The notes under the pieces were generated by a model. That model did no database searches and was not told where the DNA came from. It worked only from the letters and a program-made list of their open reading frames with translations. The translations under genes and the position numbers were made by a program. Below are positions 46,564-54,700 of a DNA stretch of 64,000 nt, piece by piece; position 1 is the stretch's first letter; each line of letters starts with the position of its first letter. This DNA is from Leucothrix pacifica (lineage in GTDB: Bacteria > Pseudomonadota > Gammaproteobacteria > Thiotrichales > Thiotrichaceae): NCBI RefSeq assembly GCF_003172875.1, contig NZ_QGKM01000006.1, positions 1 through 64,000 on the forward strand, in the 5' to 3' direction.

Positions 46564-49527
46564 TTACTGAACTTTAACGGTAAACTCACCCGTTGCTTGT
46601 TCACCAGCAATCAATTCTCCACCAGTGCCTGCAACAGGATTCGCCTGAACAACATCATCCGCATTACCAGCAAAGAATTTAACCAGACCTGCATCATAAG
46701 TACCTTGGTCACCAGCATCTTTAGCATCCGTTACTGCCGATGGTACACACCCGTTACCATGACAGAACTTCAGCTTGCCACTGACAATATCAGTAAACTC
46801 AGGAGCAGCATCCGAAATCACAACATTCTGAACGGTTGCACTACCTTCGTTGGTAGCTGTTAAGCGCCATGTTACACACTGACCAGGCTCAACTTGCTGT
46901 GTTTGAGTCGCAAGGAAACCAGTCTCTGGGTCACCATCACAGTCCACGTCAATTGCAGCTGTCTTATCCAGACGTACCTGCCCTAAGATTACGGTTGTCT
47001 GATCTTGAGCAGAAGTTATTTCTGGATTCAGAGGGTCAGCAGCATCAGCAACTGTGATTGTAGAAGCATCAACAGATCCCAAAGGTGCATTAGACGGTGA
47101 CGTGACAGTCGTTGTCATATCAACGTTTTCGCCTGGTTCAAGATTCAACTCAGGGATACCATCGCCATCAGTATCTGTGACTTCGATATCTACGTAGTTA
47201 CCATCTTCATCAACACCAGTGATCGTCGTTCCTGCAAGCGCACTTGTCAGGATCGTGTCTGGCACACCATCATTGTCAGTATCAACATTGATGATTGTTG
47301 TCCAACCAGATTGCGTATTGTCTGAACCCAGCTCAAGAACTTCCGTTTGGTTACCGTTATTCTCAAGTTTATGGCTGTAATCAACCGTACCACCTGGCTG
47401 GATCTGATTCTGTCCGTTTGGAGTGATGACTACATCACGATCAGGAGCGATATCAATTGCGTTAGTCAATGAGTCGCTAATTGAAGGCGTAGATGTCGAA
47501 GTCGCAGTGAAGTTAATCTGGTAATCCTTATCACCATCACCGTCAACCAAGGCAACTGAGCCATCATTTACAGCATCATAACCATCGACCGCACCAACCT
47601 GGTCTGCATCACTCATTGATTCAGCAGGGTCAGCAGAGATAGTTACCACAGCCTGATATTCAAATACTTCGCCACCAGGTACTAGTGATGTAGTAGTAAT
47701 CACATTGCCAGCACTGTCTTTGAATACAACATCCCATCCATCAGGAATATTATTTGCGCCAAGTGTATAAGAGTCAGCAGAACCAGACTCATTCGCTAGC
47801 TTCAGGTTAAACGTCACAACCGAGTTAGTCGCACCATCTACAAGAAGGGCCGGAGCTTCGTCCTGAGCATTTTGACCATCACTGTCGTTAAAGCCGTTTG
47901 CTAAGTCATCTCCCTGGCCACCCGTCATTACGTTAGCGATATCAACGTTTGGTGGAGTAATCTCACCAAGCTTCAATGCTGTCGTATCATCTTCTGGTGA
48001 TGCAGATGGGTCACTGGTTGAAGTCGCAGTCAATGTTGCGTTGTAGCCCGTTGGTTGTGTACCAGATACACCGGCAGGTAATTTTGCTTTTACCTTGATT
48101 GTCGTGTCAGCACCAGCACCTAACAGACCTGTGTCAGGAATACCATCATCGTTAGTGTCCGTTAGTTGAACAGAACCTGTCGCATCCCAGTAAGTGAATA
48201 CTGTACCTGCAGGGAAACCATCCACTACATCGTTCTGTACGTTGATGTTGTAAGAGTCTTCACCATTACTATCATTTGTAATAACGTGATTAAACTCAAC
48301 TTCTGCACCTGTGGCAGCAATATCTACATACTGTGAGTCATTTCCACCATCACTATCATCATCACCACCGTCATTGACGCCCGCACCAGGGTTAATACCC
48401 GTGTTATCAGCAATTACGCCATAAGTCTGTGGAATCTCGTCGTGGGTAGTATTCGATGGTACGACACCAGTCGTAGAATCATCTGGCGTGCCATCATCAT
48501 TGATATCATCAAACGCAATAAAGGTATTATCGATATCAACACCAGCAGCCCATGTTGGCTGGTACTCAATAGTATATACAACCGTAACCGTTGTATTCGC
48601 AGGTAGTGTAACGTCTTTAGCGACGATTACATTTAGAGAGTCGGTTACATCACCGTCAAAGTTAAGATCACCAAGATCTGACTCAGCACCGATTACAGTG
48701 CTTGTAGGTACTATGTCACCAGCGTTAACCAAACCACTTACAGCAATCGAACTTGGAACCAGTGTAACTTGTGTGTCTGCTGTGCCATTATCATCAGTAT
48801 CAACTGATGGTAATGCATCAATAATATTGACGTTAGTCGCTTCAGTACCACCGTTGTTTTTAACAGTCAGTGTGTATGTGATTTGATTATTAACTTCATC
48901 ATGTACAGATGACTTATTCAATACCAATACTGGGCCAGTTGAAACAGTTGCAACGTTGTCGACAGTACCATCTGTAGAATCAGAGTTATCACCCACATCA
49001 ACAACAGTTGCTCCACCAGTGGAAACAGCGGTCAACTCTGAGGTGTGTACGGAACCGTCTGCCGCATCAGTAGGAATAGGCAGCGCTACAACAAAGTTGG
49101 CTTGCTCACCTGCAGGAACAGCGATCGGCCCTGTTACTAGTGGCTCACCCGGATCAGGCTGACCATTGTTGTTCTGATCATAATACACATCGCCTGCATC
49201 AGCAGTTACTGTATATGTATCCGCAACATTACCCGTGTTGCTTAATGTGTGTGGGAAGTAAACCGTTTGACCAGGAGCTGCCGACAAAGAGTTATCGTTT
49301 TCAATTGTTGCAGAGAAAACCGGTGCAACCGTTACAACTGCTTCATTTGACTGAGCAGAGTACTCGTTACCATTCTCGTCCTCGTAAGTTACTGTCGCGA
49401 GGTTTTTGATCAGTGTACCCGCTGCAGTCTGGGCATATACCTGAGCACCAAAACCAGCCATTGTACCGACAGCTAGTGACGTGGCGATAAGGCGTGCCAG
49501 CGGTTTCATTTGATTTTTTGTTTTCAT
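46564..49527 (-). CDS. Exported DUF11-repeat surface protein, 987 residues
   Basis: Signal peptide (about 1-33, ending AQVYAQ). The start module AGTLIKNLATVTYEDENG and the adjacent SNEAVVTVAPV are shared with the 902- and 2126-residue proteins. The body is repeated DUF11-type beta domains (VLVLNKSSVHDEVNNQ, DNIPDGWDVVFKD) with many TSP3/calcium-like loops (DQNNNGQPDPGEP, DTDNDGVPDT, DTNDDGIPDTG). The penultimate module PNGQNQIQPGGTVDYSHK and the C-terminal module QVEPGQCVTWRLTATNEG match those of the 902-residue protein. It is strongly acidic. It is probably a structural surface or fibre protein; its role is inferred. Confidence 0.88.
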   Translation of the reverse strand: MKTKNQMKPLARLIATSLAVGTMAGFGAQVYAQTAAGTLIKNLATVTYEDENGNEYSAQSNEAVVTVAPVFSATIENDNSLSAAPGQTVYFPHTLSNTGNVADTYTVTADAGDVYYDQNNNGQPDPGEPLVTGPIAVPAGEQANFVVALPIPTDAADGSVHTSELTAVSTGGATVVDVGDNSDSTDGTVDNVATVSTGPVLVLNKSSVHDEVNNQITYTLTVKNNGGTEATNVNIIDALPSVDTDDNGTADTQVTLVPSSIAVSGLVNAGDIVPTSTVIGAESDLGDLNFDGDVTDSLNVIVAKDVTLPANTTVTVVYTIEYQPTWAAGVDIDNTFIAFDDINDDGTPDDSTTGVVPSNTTHDEIPQTYGVIADNTGINPGAGVNDGGDDDSDGGNDSQYVDIAATGAEVEFNHVITNDSNGEDSYNINVQNDVVDGFPAGTVFTYWDATGSVQLTDTNDDGIPDTGLLGAGADTTIKVKAKLPAGVSGTQPTGYNATLTATSTSDPSASPEDDTTALKLGEITPPNVDIANVMTGGQGDDLANGFNDSDGQNAQDEAPALLVDGATNSVVTFNLKLANESGSADSYTLGANNIPDGWDVVFKDSAGNVITTTSLVPGGEVFEYQAVVTISADPAESMSDADQVGAVDGYDAVNDGSVALVDGDGDKDYQINFTATSTSTPSISDSLTNAIDIAPDRDVVITPNGQNQIQPGGTVDYSHKLENNGNQTEVLELGSDNTQSGWTTIINVDTDNDGVPDTILTSALAGTTITGVDEDGNYVDIEVTDTDGDGIPELNLEPGENVDMTTTVTSPSNAPLGSVDASTITVADAADPLNPEITSAQDQTTVILGQVRLDKTAAIDVDCDGDPETGFLATQTQQVEPGQCVTWRLTATNEGSATVQNVVISDAAPEFTDIVSGKLKFCHGNGCVPSAVTDAKDAGDQGTYDAGLVKFFAGNADDVVQANPVAGTGGELIAGEQATGEFTVKVQ

Positions 49528-49571
49528 TATTGATGTTTCTCTTTATAAATTATCGTTCTTTTAAAGAAATT

Positions 49572-49606
49572 GTCGCTGGGCACGACTACTCGGAGTTCTG
49601 CCCGAC
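49572..49606 (-). repeat. Hairpin between the 165-residue and 987-residue protein genes
   Basis: GTC..GGGCA (49572-49582) pairs with TGCCC-GAC (49599-49606), and on the minus strand it is followed by a T/A-rich stretch (AATTTCTTTAAAAG). It is a weak terminator or attenuator candidate, lying 44 bp upstream of the 987-residue gene start. Confidence 0.4.
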
Positions 49607-49699
49607 TAGGGAGGAATCTCACACTCTAAAATTCAATTATTTTTATTCAATTTTGGTTTTAGAGGTGACAGTCACAAATACATGTTCAAACCATGTAAT

Positions 49700-50197
49700 T
49701 TACTTAACAGCTACTCTGTAAGTGTAAAGCTGACGACCTAGAGCAGCGATCGGCTGTTTAACTTTCCAACGAACATTTGTGTACTTCTCAGCTGGAATGA
49801 TCACTGTCTTCATTTGACCATCAGCCATCTTCTGTTGACGACGTACTGGCTCACGCTCAAACGATGCACCACCATCAATACTCACTAAAAAGTCAGATGG
49901 AACGGCAGTCTTAGCACTGCGACCGATGTATTTCGTGTTAGCAGGAATCGGACCACTGACGACTAAACCACTCAATGTCTTTTTCGTTTCGTTAGTATAC
50001 GTCAGGCTGTATTCCAGTACTTGACCAGGCTCAGTTTGCTTAGCTGGTTGACGGTACTCTTTACCTTGGGCATTGGTCTTAACCAAATATGCCTGCATGT
50101 TACTGACTAATGTAGGTTTACTCTTAGCAGTCGCGTTAAACATAACGCCTGCTGTGACAGTTACTACACAAAGTGCTAATGCAATTTTCTTAAACAT
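49700..50197 (-). CDS. Small exported single-domain DUF11-like protein, 165 residues
   Basis: Signal peptide (MFKKIALALCVVTVTAG, cleavage near ATAKS) and then one DUF11-like domain: TEPGQVLEYSLTYTNETKK, VSGPIPANTKYIGRSA, VSIDGGASFEREPV and a closing YTYRVAVK. This single domain resembles the C-terminal domain of the giant, 902- and 987-residue proteins. The open frame starts at a TTG at 50209, but the ATG at 50197 has GGGGAT at a good distance. It is the first gene of the surface cluster; being so small, it could be a subunit or cap that interacts with the large proteins (inference). Confidence 0.88.
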   Translation of the reverse strand: MFKKIALALCVVTVTAGVMFNATAKSKPTLVSNMQAYLVKTNAQGKEYRQPAKQTEPGQVLEYSLTYTNETKKTLSGLVVSGPIPANTKYIGRSAKTAVPSDFLVSIDGGASFEREPVRRQQKMADGQMKTVIIPAEKYTNVRWKVKQPIAALGRQLYTYRVAVK

Positions 50198-50413
50198 TTC
50201 TATCCCCAATTTTATTTTTATAAATTACTAGTGCATGCAGGAAATCGTTTACGACACACTAAAAAAACACTTACACCAAACTGGCTCTTCTACATTAAGC
50301 TCCAAGCGGCATAATCGCGATAAAGATTAAGTGCTTTTTACTTAACAGTCGGTGAATAGCGTAAAAAGATTTCATCGACGGTGCAAATTAGAAACAGAAT
50401 TTGTTCAGACAAC

Positions 50414-51202
50414 TTATCTCTCGTGAATATAATTGAACCACTTTTCGTACAATGCTTTGCTGGGCGATGCAACCGTAGAACGTTTACTGACTGATGCACT
50501 GAATACAGGATTCCCCTCCAACGTTGATGCCATTCCACCCGATTCTTCTAAAATTAACGATCCCGCTGCGCAATCCCACAACTTCATACCGCCGTGTAAA
50601 TACAACTGCCCACGACTAGCCGCCATCCACACCCATTCCAGAACGGTTGACCCCAAATTTCTTTGTGAGCGATAGGGTGTGTCCTGAATGATTCTCAGCG
50701 TGATATCAGCGGGAAGCCTTTTAAAATCAACCAAAGCGACACAAAGTTCCAACTCATCAACACTTGACGTGCAATTTAATCGTTCTCCGTTTAAGTAAGC
50801 GCCCTCACCCTTGATGGCAGTAAACATCTCATCTCGATTGACATCATAAGTAATCCCCATCACGACTTCGCCATCTTTTATCAGTGATAGTGAAGAAGCA
50901 AACAATGGTACACCCGCTGCAAAATTACTGGTCCCATCTAAAGGATCAAGACACCAAACCTCCGATTCATTCGTTAATAAATCGATCTGTTGCTGCTCCG
51001 TCATCTCCTCACTCATGAAGGCGATACCGGGGTAGTGTTGTGACAACAACGAATGTATCCGTTCGTCTGCTGCTAAATCGGCTTCCGTAATCAGACTGCC
51101 ATCATGCTTAAGCTCATAGCCAATTTTATTAAAGCGTGGCAGTATCTCTTGTTGAGCAACATCGCGAATGATTGTTTCAATAATTTTCATATCGGGCAGC
51201 AT
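50414..51202 (-). CDS. Inositol monophosphatase family protein
   Basis: A 262-residue Mg2+-dependent phosphatase of the IMPase/CysQ fold, possibly acting on 3'-phosphoadenosine phosphate, inositol phosphate or a sugar phosphate. Metal-site motifs seen are FMSEEM (about 73), WCLDPLDGTSNFAAGVP and LKLWDCAAGSLILEESGG-like MKLWDCAAGSLILEE. The frame is open to an ATG at 51238, but the ATG at 51202 has AAGGA 9 bp upstream and gives the normal family N-terminus, so it was preferred. It is the minus-strand neighbour of the surface cluster, but no link is evident. Confidence 0.88.
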   Translation of the reverse strand: MLPDMKIIETIIRDVAQQEILPRFNKIGYELKHDGSLITEADLAADERIHSLLSQHYPGIAFMSEEMTEQQQIDLLTNESEVWCLDPLDGTSNFAAGVPLFASSLSLIKDGEVVMGITYDVNRDEMFTAIKGEGAYLNGERLNCTSSVDELELCVALVDFKRLPADITLRIIQDTPYRSQRNLGSTVLEWVWMAASRGQLYLHGGMKLWDCAAGSLILEESGGMASTLEGNPVFSASVSKRSTVASPSKALYEKWFNYIHER

Positions 51203-51258
51203 ACTAGTTGTTCCTTTTTTAGTTGGCATTATCGCCATATTTATTAAGTTGGTAGCTT

Positions 51259-51576
51259 ATGAGTAGTTTGCTTTTCATTCTGTTATTAGCGGGTATAGCT
51301 TGGTTTTGGTTTGACTCCATTCGAGCCAAGGAGACAGCAACACGCGCTGCCTCAAACGCCTGTCAAAGTATTAACGCACAATTACTGGACCAGACAGTCG
51401 CTCTAAAACGAATCCGCTTGTCCAGAAACACGCAAGGCAGACTTCAGCTGGAAAGAAGCTTCGACTTTGAGTTAAGCCTCGACCGACAGGAAAGGTCATC
51501 AGGTCGTGTCATTCTTCTAGCCAAACAAATCTCCAGCGTACAACTCGACAGAGGTGATGGCACCACTATTCTGTAA
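51259..51576 (+). CDS. DUF3301-domain membrane protein
   Basis: A 105-residue protein with one N-terminal membrane helix (LLFILLLAGIAWFWFDSIRA) followed by the DUF3301 signature AKETATRAASNACQSINAQLLDQTV and RLQLERSFDFELS. The family is widespread in gammaproteobacteria and has no known function. Confidence 0.9.
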   Translation: MSSLLFILLLAGIAWFWFDSIRAKETATRAASNACQSINAQLLDQTVALKRIRLSRNTQGRLQLERSFDFELSLDRQERSSGRVILLAKQISSVQLDRGDGTTIL

Positions 51577-51776
51577 GTATATTACATCAGCACTGGATCA
51601 CTGAAACGGTTCTGAATTAAGTTTACCAATGAACCATGATGGACATTTTTAGCACTATGACAAAGAGGAGCGGAAAATGACAATGTGTCGTTAGTCAGCT
51701 AAAGCTGCATTCTTACACAACGATGCTATGATTCATGCTCCCAGAAAATTTAATACTAATATAAACGGAGAAAATT

Positions 51777-51980
51777 ATGTCTATCGCAAAGGTTACAGAG
51801 ATCACTTCGACTTCTAAGAAAAGCTTTGATGATGCTATCCATGATGGAATCGAGCGCGCTAACAAGTCACTTAAAAACGTCACAAGCGCATGGGTTGCTG
51901 ATCAAAAGGTAACAGTTGACGGTGGAAAAATCACTTCATACCAGGTACGACTAAAAATTACTTTCGTACTGGAAGACTAA
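51777..51980 (+). CDS. Dodecin family protein
   Basis: A 67-residue protein of the dodecin family, small flavin/CoA-binding proteins that form dodecameric shells and buffer flavin. Seen: SIAKVTEITSTSKKSFDDAI and VKLKITFVLED-like VRLKITFVLED at the C-terminus; the Trp in VTSAWVADQK fits the flavin-stacking position. GGAG lies upstream of the ATG. The preceding gap 51577-51776 holds nothing that I can identify. Confidence 0.92.
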   Translation: MSIAKVTEITSTSKKSFDDAIHDGIERANKSLKNVTSAWVADQKVTVDGGKITSYQVRLKITFVLED

Positions 51981-51987
51981 GTTACCC

Positions 51988-52014
51988 GAGCGCTGCTCTC
52001 AAGAGACAGCGCTC
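51988..52014 (+). terminator. Hairpin after the dodecin gene
   Basis: GAGCGCTG (51988-51995) pairs with CAGCGCTC (52007-52014), extended inward by TCTC/GAGA around an AA loop with one bulged C. The stem is strong but no T-tract follows, so this may be a Rho-independent-like stop or an RNA-stabilising stem. Confidence 0.55.
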
Positions 52015-52085
52015 TACCCTACCACCTATATTGTAATAGCTACCCCTAAGTCTTATTATTGCCCGGTTCATTCAACTGAGGAATA

Positions 52086-52883
52086 ATGATGGGATTTTTA
52101 GCGGGTAAACGCGCCCTGATTACCGGAATTGCCAGCAACCGTTCGATTGCCTACGGTATCGCAAAAGCCATGCATCGTGAGGGTGCTTTATTAGCTTTTA
52201 CGTATCAAAACGAAAAGCTCAAACCACGGGTTGAGAAGTTTGCTGCTGAATTCGGTTCTAATATCGTCATTCCATGTGATGTATCAGCTGACTCAGAAAT
52301 CGAATCCACATTCACCGCGCTTAAAGAGCATTGGGACTCTTTAGATGTGCTCGTGCACGCCATCGCTTTTGCACCAAAAGAACAACTGGCTGGTAGCATC
52401 GTTGAAAATACTACTCGTGAAGGTTCTGCAATCGCACATGATGTGAGTGCTTACAGCTTACTAGCCATGGCGAAATACGCCAAACCACTGATGGTCGGTC
52501 GCGACTCTGCAATCTTATCGTTAAGCTACCTTGGTGCTGTTTCAGCAATCCCAAATTACAACGTTATGGGTATGGCAAAGGCAAGTCTGGAAGCAGCCAT
52601 TCGCTATATGGCCTTTGACTTGGGTAAAGATGGTATTCGTGTAAATGGTATATCGGCCGGCCCGATTCGCACCCTTGCAGCAGCAGGCATTGGTGATTTC
52701 CGTAAAATGCTGGATCACGCTGCTGAGAACGCACCACTGCGTCGTAACGTTACCATTGATGAAGTCGGCAATGCAGCAGCATTCTTATGCTCTGATCTTG
52801 CATCAGGCATTAGTGCTGAGATCACGTATGTTGATAGCGGTTACAACACTGTCGGTATGACAGGATACGGAACCGCAGAATAA
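52086..52883 (+). CDS. fabI: Enoyl-[acyl-carrier-protein] reductase FabI (NADH)
   Basis: A 265-residue SDR enzyme for the last step of each fatty-acid elongation cycle. Cofactor motif [23 protein letters not shown] at the adenine pocket, [34 protein letters not shown] with the catalytic Tyr-x6-Lys, and [17 protein letters not shown]. This is the FabI rather than FabL/FabV/FabK type. ATG codons lie at 52086 and 52089; GAGG upstream allows either. A hairpin follows the gene. Confidence 0.96.
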   Translation: MMGFLAGKRALITGIASNRSIAYGIAKAMHREGALLAFTYQNEKLKPRVEKFAAEFGSNIVIPCDVSADSEIESTFTALKEHWDSLDVLVHAIAFAPKEQLAGSIVENTTREGSAIAHDVSAYSLLAMAKYAKPLMVGRDSAILSLSYLGAVSAIPNYNVMGMAKASLEAAIRYMAFDLGKDGIRVNGISAGPIRTLAAAGIGDFRKMLDHAAENAPLRRNVTIDEVGNAAAFLCSDLASGISAEITYVDSGYNTVGMTGYGTAE

Positions 52884-52891
52884 GATTTGCA

Positions 52892-52920
52892 GCGCAGAGT
52901 CTATGACATTAGCTCTGCGC
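52892..52920. terminator. Hairpin between fabI and the convergent nudix gene
   Basis: A perfect 8-bp stem GCGCAGAG/CTCTGCGC (52892-52899 and 52913-52920) with a 13-nt loop lies between two convergent stops, so it can end transcripts from both sides. T-tracts are weak. Confidence 0.6.
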
Positions 52921-52936
52921 CTTCTGTACCAAAGGC

Positions 52937-53869
52937 TTAATCTGCGATACTGGTACTGGCAATTCCTTGCGCCCCATACTCTCTGGACAATTCCAGATCC
53001 TTATCGCTCAAACCGCCAATAGCGTAAACCGGAATATTGACTCGTCCAACCAAGCTTTGAAATGAGGGCCACCCTAAAGCTTGTTGCACATTAACTACTG
53101 AATTCATAAGTACCGGACCGATGAAGATAAAGTCCAACCCTAGCCTCTGTGCTTTAAACAACTCACCAGGCGAATAACACGTCGCAGATACTCGCTTAGC
53201 TTGTGGCTTGACTTGTGTTTTTAATAATTCGTCAGCACTTAAGTGTAAATTAAAGTCGTGTCGAACCAATGGCGGTGGTGATTGCAATATCACTTCCACA
53301 TTTCGGCTGGCCGCCGTATCAAGCAACCAGCTTAGTTGCTCATGCGTAAGTTCAGTGTCTTCGAAGTTATGCATCAGAAAAGACTGCCCGGATGCCAACG
53401 AAGCCAATGCCTGCGCCTCAAACGACTCAGCCGTTACAACAGGCTTTAAGATCTTTATGAACTTCGGAAGTATCGCCGCCTCAATGATTGGCTTGTTGGC
53501 CTCAGGAAACTCAAAGTCATTCAGCGAAGCTGGACGAATCCACTGAACAGGCTGCCCTTCTTTGCCTGTCGCCGTGCCGCTCCATTGAGTGATTTCATAG
53601 ACATCCAGATAAATCGATTTATTCTCGTACTCATGATAAACGCTAATGAGGCGGGCACTGTGACCCACATCAATGCCTAGCTCTTCGAATAACTCTCTGC
53701 TGAGTGCGGCGCGGCGCGACTCCCCAGCCTCCACCTTGCCTCCCGGGAATTCCCATTTCCCGCCCTGATGCTTGTCTTGAGGACGTTTCGCAATCAGAAT
53801 ATTTCCATCGTCGTCGCGAATCACTGCCGCAACGACTTCAATCGGCTTCCTGCCAAGTTCATCTTCCAC
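52937..53869 (-). CDS. Nudix hydrolase fused to a thiamine-phosphate-synthase-like domain
   Basis: A 310-residue two-domain protein. The N-terminal MutT-type nudix domain has GGKVEAGESRRAALSRELFEELGI, the nudix box, running about 43-66. The C-terminal domain (about 140-310) is ThiE-like (LDFIFIGPVLMNS, IPVYAIGGLSDKDL). This fusion is known in gammaproteobacteria downstream of argJ. It probably cleans up 8-oxo-dGTP; the ThiE part lacks an obvious reason to be active in thiamine synthesis. The start is GTG at 53869, directly after the stop of the upstream deacetylase gene. Confidence 0.88.
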   Translation of the reverse strand: MEDELGRKPIEVVAAVIRDDDGNILIAKRPQDKHQGGKWEFPGGKVEAGESRRAALSRELFEELGIDVGHSARLISVYHEYENKSIYLDVYEITQWSGTATGKEGQPVQWIRPASLNDFEFPEANKPIIEAAILPKFIKILKPVVTAESFEAQALASLASGQSFLMHNFEDTELTHEQLSWLLDTAASRNVEVILQSPPPLVRHDFNLHLSADELLKTQVKPQAKRVSATCYSPGELFKAQRLGLDFIFIGPVLMNSVVNVQQALGWPSFQSLVGRVNIPVYAIGGLSDKDLELSREYGAQGIASTSIAD

Positions 53870-54700
53870 TTATTTTACTCGTAAGTTTTTCTTGAAATAG
53901 TTCAAGGGAACAAAGTCTGCGGCACAACGCATGCTCGGAATCCATCGAGCTAAATTATCAGCCGTAAAGGTACGTCCGATGTGTTCATTCTCAAACACAC
54001 CATCATGAAATAACACAACACCAACACGGCCTTTTCCTGAGCACATTTGATTCATGACATTATCTAAAATCTTATCACCATCCTGGTATTTTGGATTCCA
54101 GTCAAAGGCAGTCATCTCCCACCCAATATGCTCAAACTTGTTTCGCTTAAGTGCTTCCATTACCTGAGGACTGGTCTTCTGGTTAAACCAACCATCACCA
54201 TGCGGCAAGCGGAAAATGGCAGGCTCTGTGGTAAAGAAAGGTGCCAAAATCTGACGGGACTTTTGGATATTTCTTTCTGCCATTGCCAACGGAATAGCCG
54301 TGTGACGATCATGCTCATAACTATGAGAACCAATCATGTGGCCTTCGTTTTTAATACGAGACAGTGTCTGTCTACGCTGCTGACACAGCTGGAAAGACTG
54401 ACACTGTTCACTTTGAGGATTCGTCTTACAGTCATTGGTGTATAAACTGCAATCAACTTTATTGCCCAGAATAAAGAAGGTTCCCTCAATTTTTTCACGC
54501 TTCAGAACATCCAAAACCTTAGGCGTGACATCTGCCACCCCGTCATCAAAACTGAGTGTGATTTTTTTCTTTTCAACCGGACATTGGTACTTCGCTCTTA
54601 CCTCAGCACAATCAGGCTGAGCTGCTAACGCCACATTGACAGGCAATAAGCCGATTAAGAAAAGACACAAGCCCATTAAACCCATTTTATTTTTATTCAT
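53870..54700 (-). CDS. Exported polysaccharide deacetylase family protein
   Basis: A 276-residue NodB-type (CE4) deacetylase with a signal peptide (about 1-26, ending ALAAQ). Catalytic motifs: SFDDGVAD (base and metal Asp pair), SHSYEHD (metal His), RLPHGDGWF. It may de-N-acetylate peptidoglycan or an extracellular polysaccharide. It has at least six Cys in the mature part, so disulfides are likely. Its ATG overlaps the argJ stop by one base (TAATG), and the nudix gene starts right after it, so it is inserted in an argJ-nudix unit. Confidence 0.9.
   Translation of the reverse strand: MNKNKMGLMGLCLFLIGLLPVNVALAAQPDCAEVRAKYQCPVEKKKITLSFDDGVADVTPKVLDVLKREKIEGTFFILGNKVDCSLYTNDCKTNPQSEQCQSFQLCQQRRQTLSRIKNEGHMIGSHSYEHDRHTAIPLAMAERNIQKSRQILAPFFTTEPAIFRLPHGDGWFNQKTSPQVMEALKRNKFEHIGWEMTAFDWNPKYQDGDKILDNVMNQMCSGKGRVGVVLFHDGVFENEHIGRTFTADNLARWIPSMRCAADFVPLNYFKKNLRVK

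Noticed and set aside
23656-50197. Genomic island or prophage.
   Set aside because: No tRNA or attachment repeats at the ends, no integrase or phage genes; apart from the IS element, base use looks like that of the neighbours by eye. Acquisition by transfer is not excluded.
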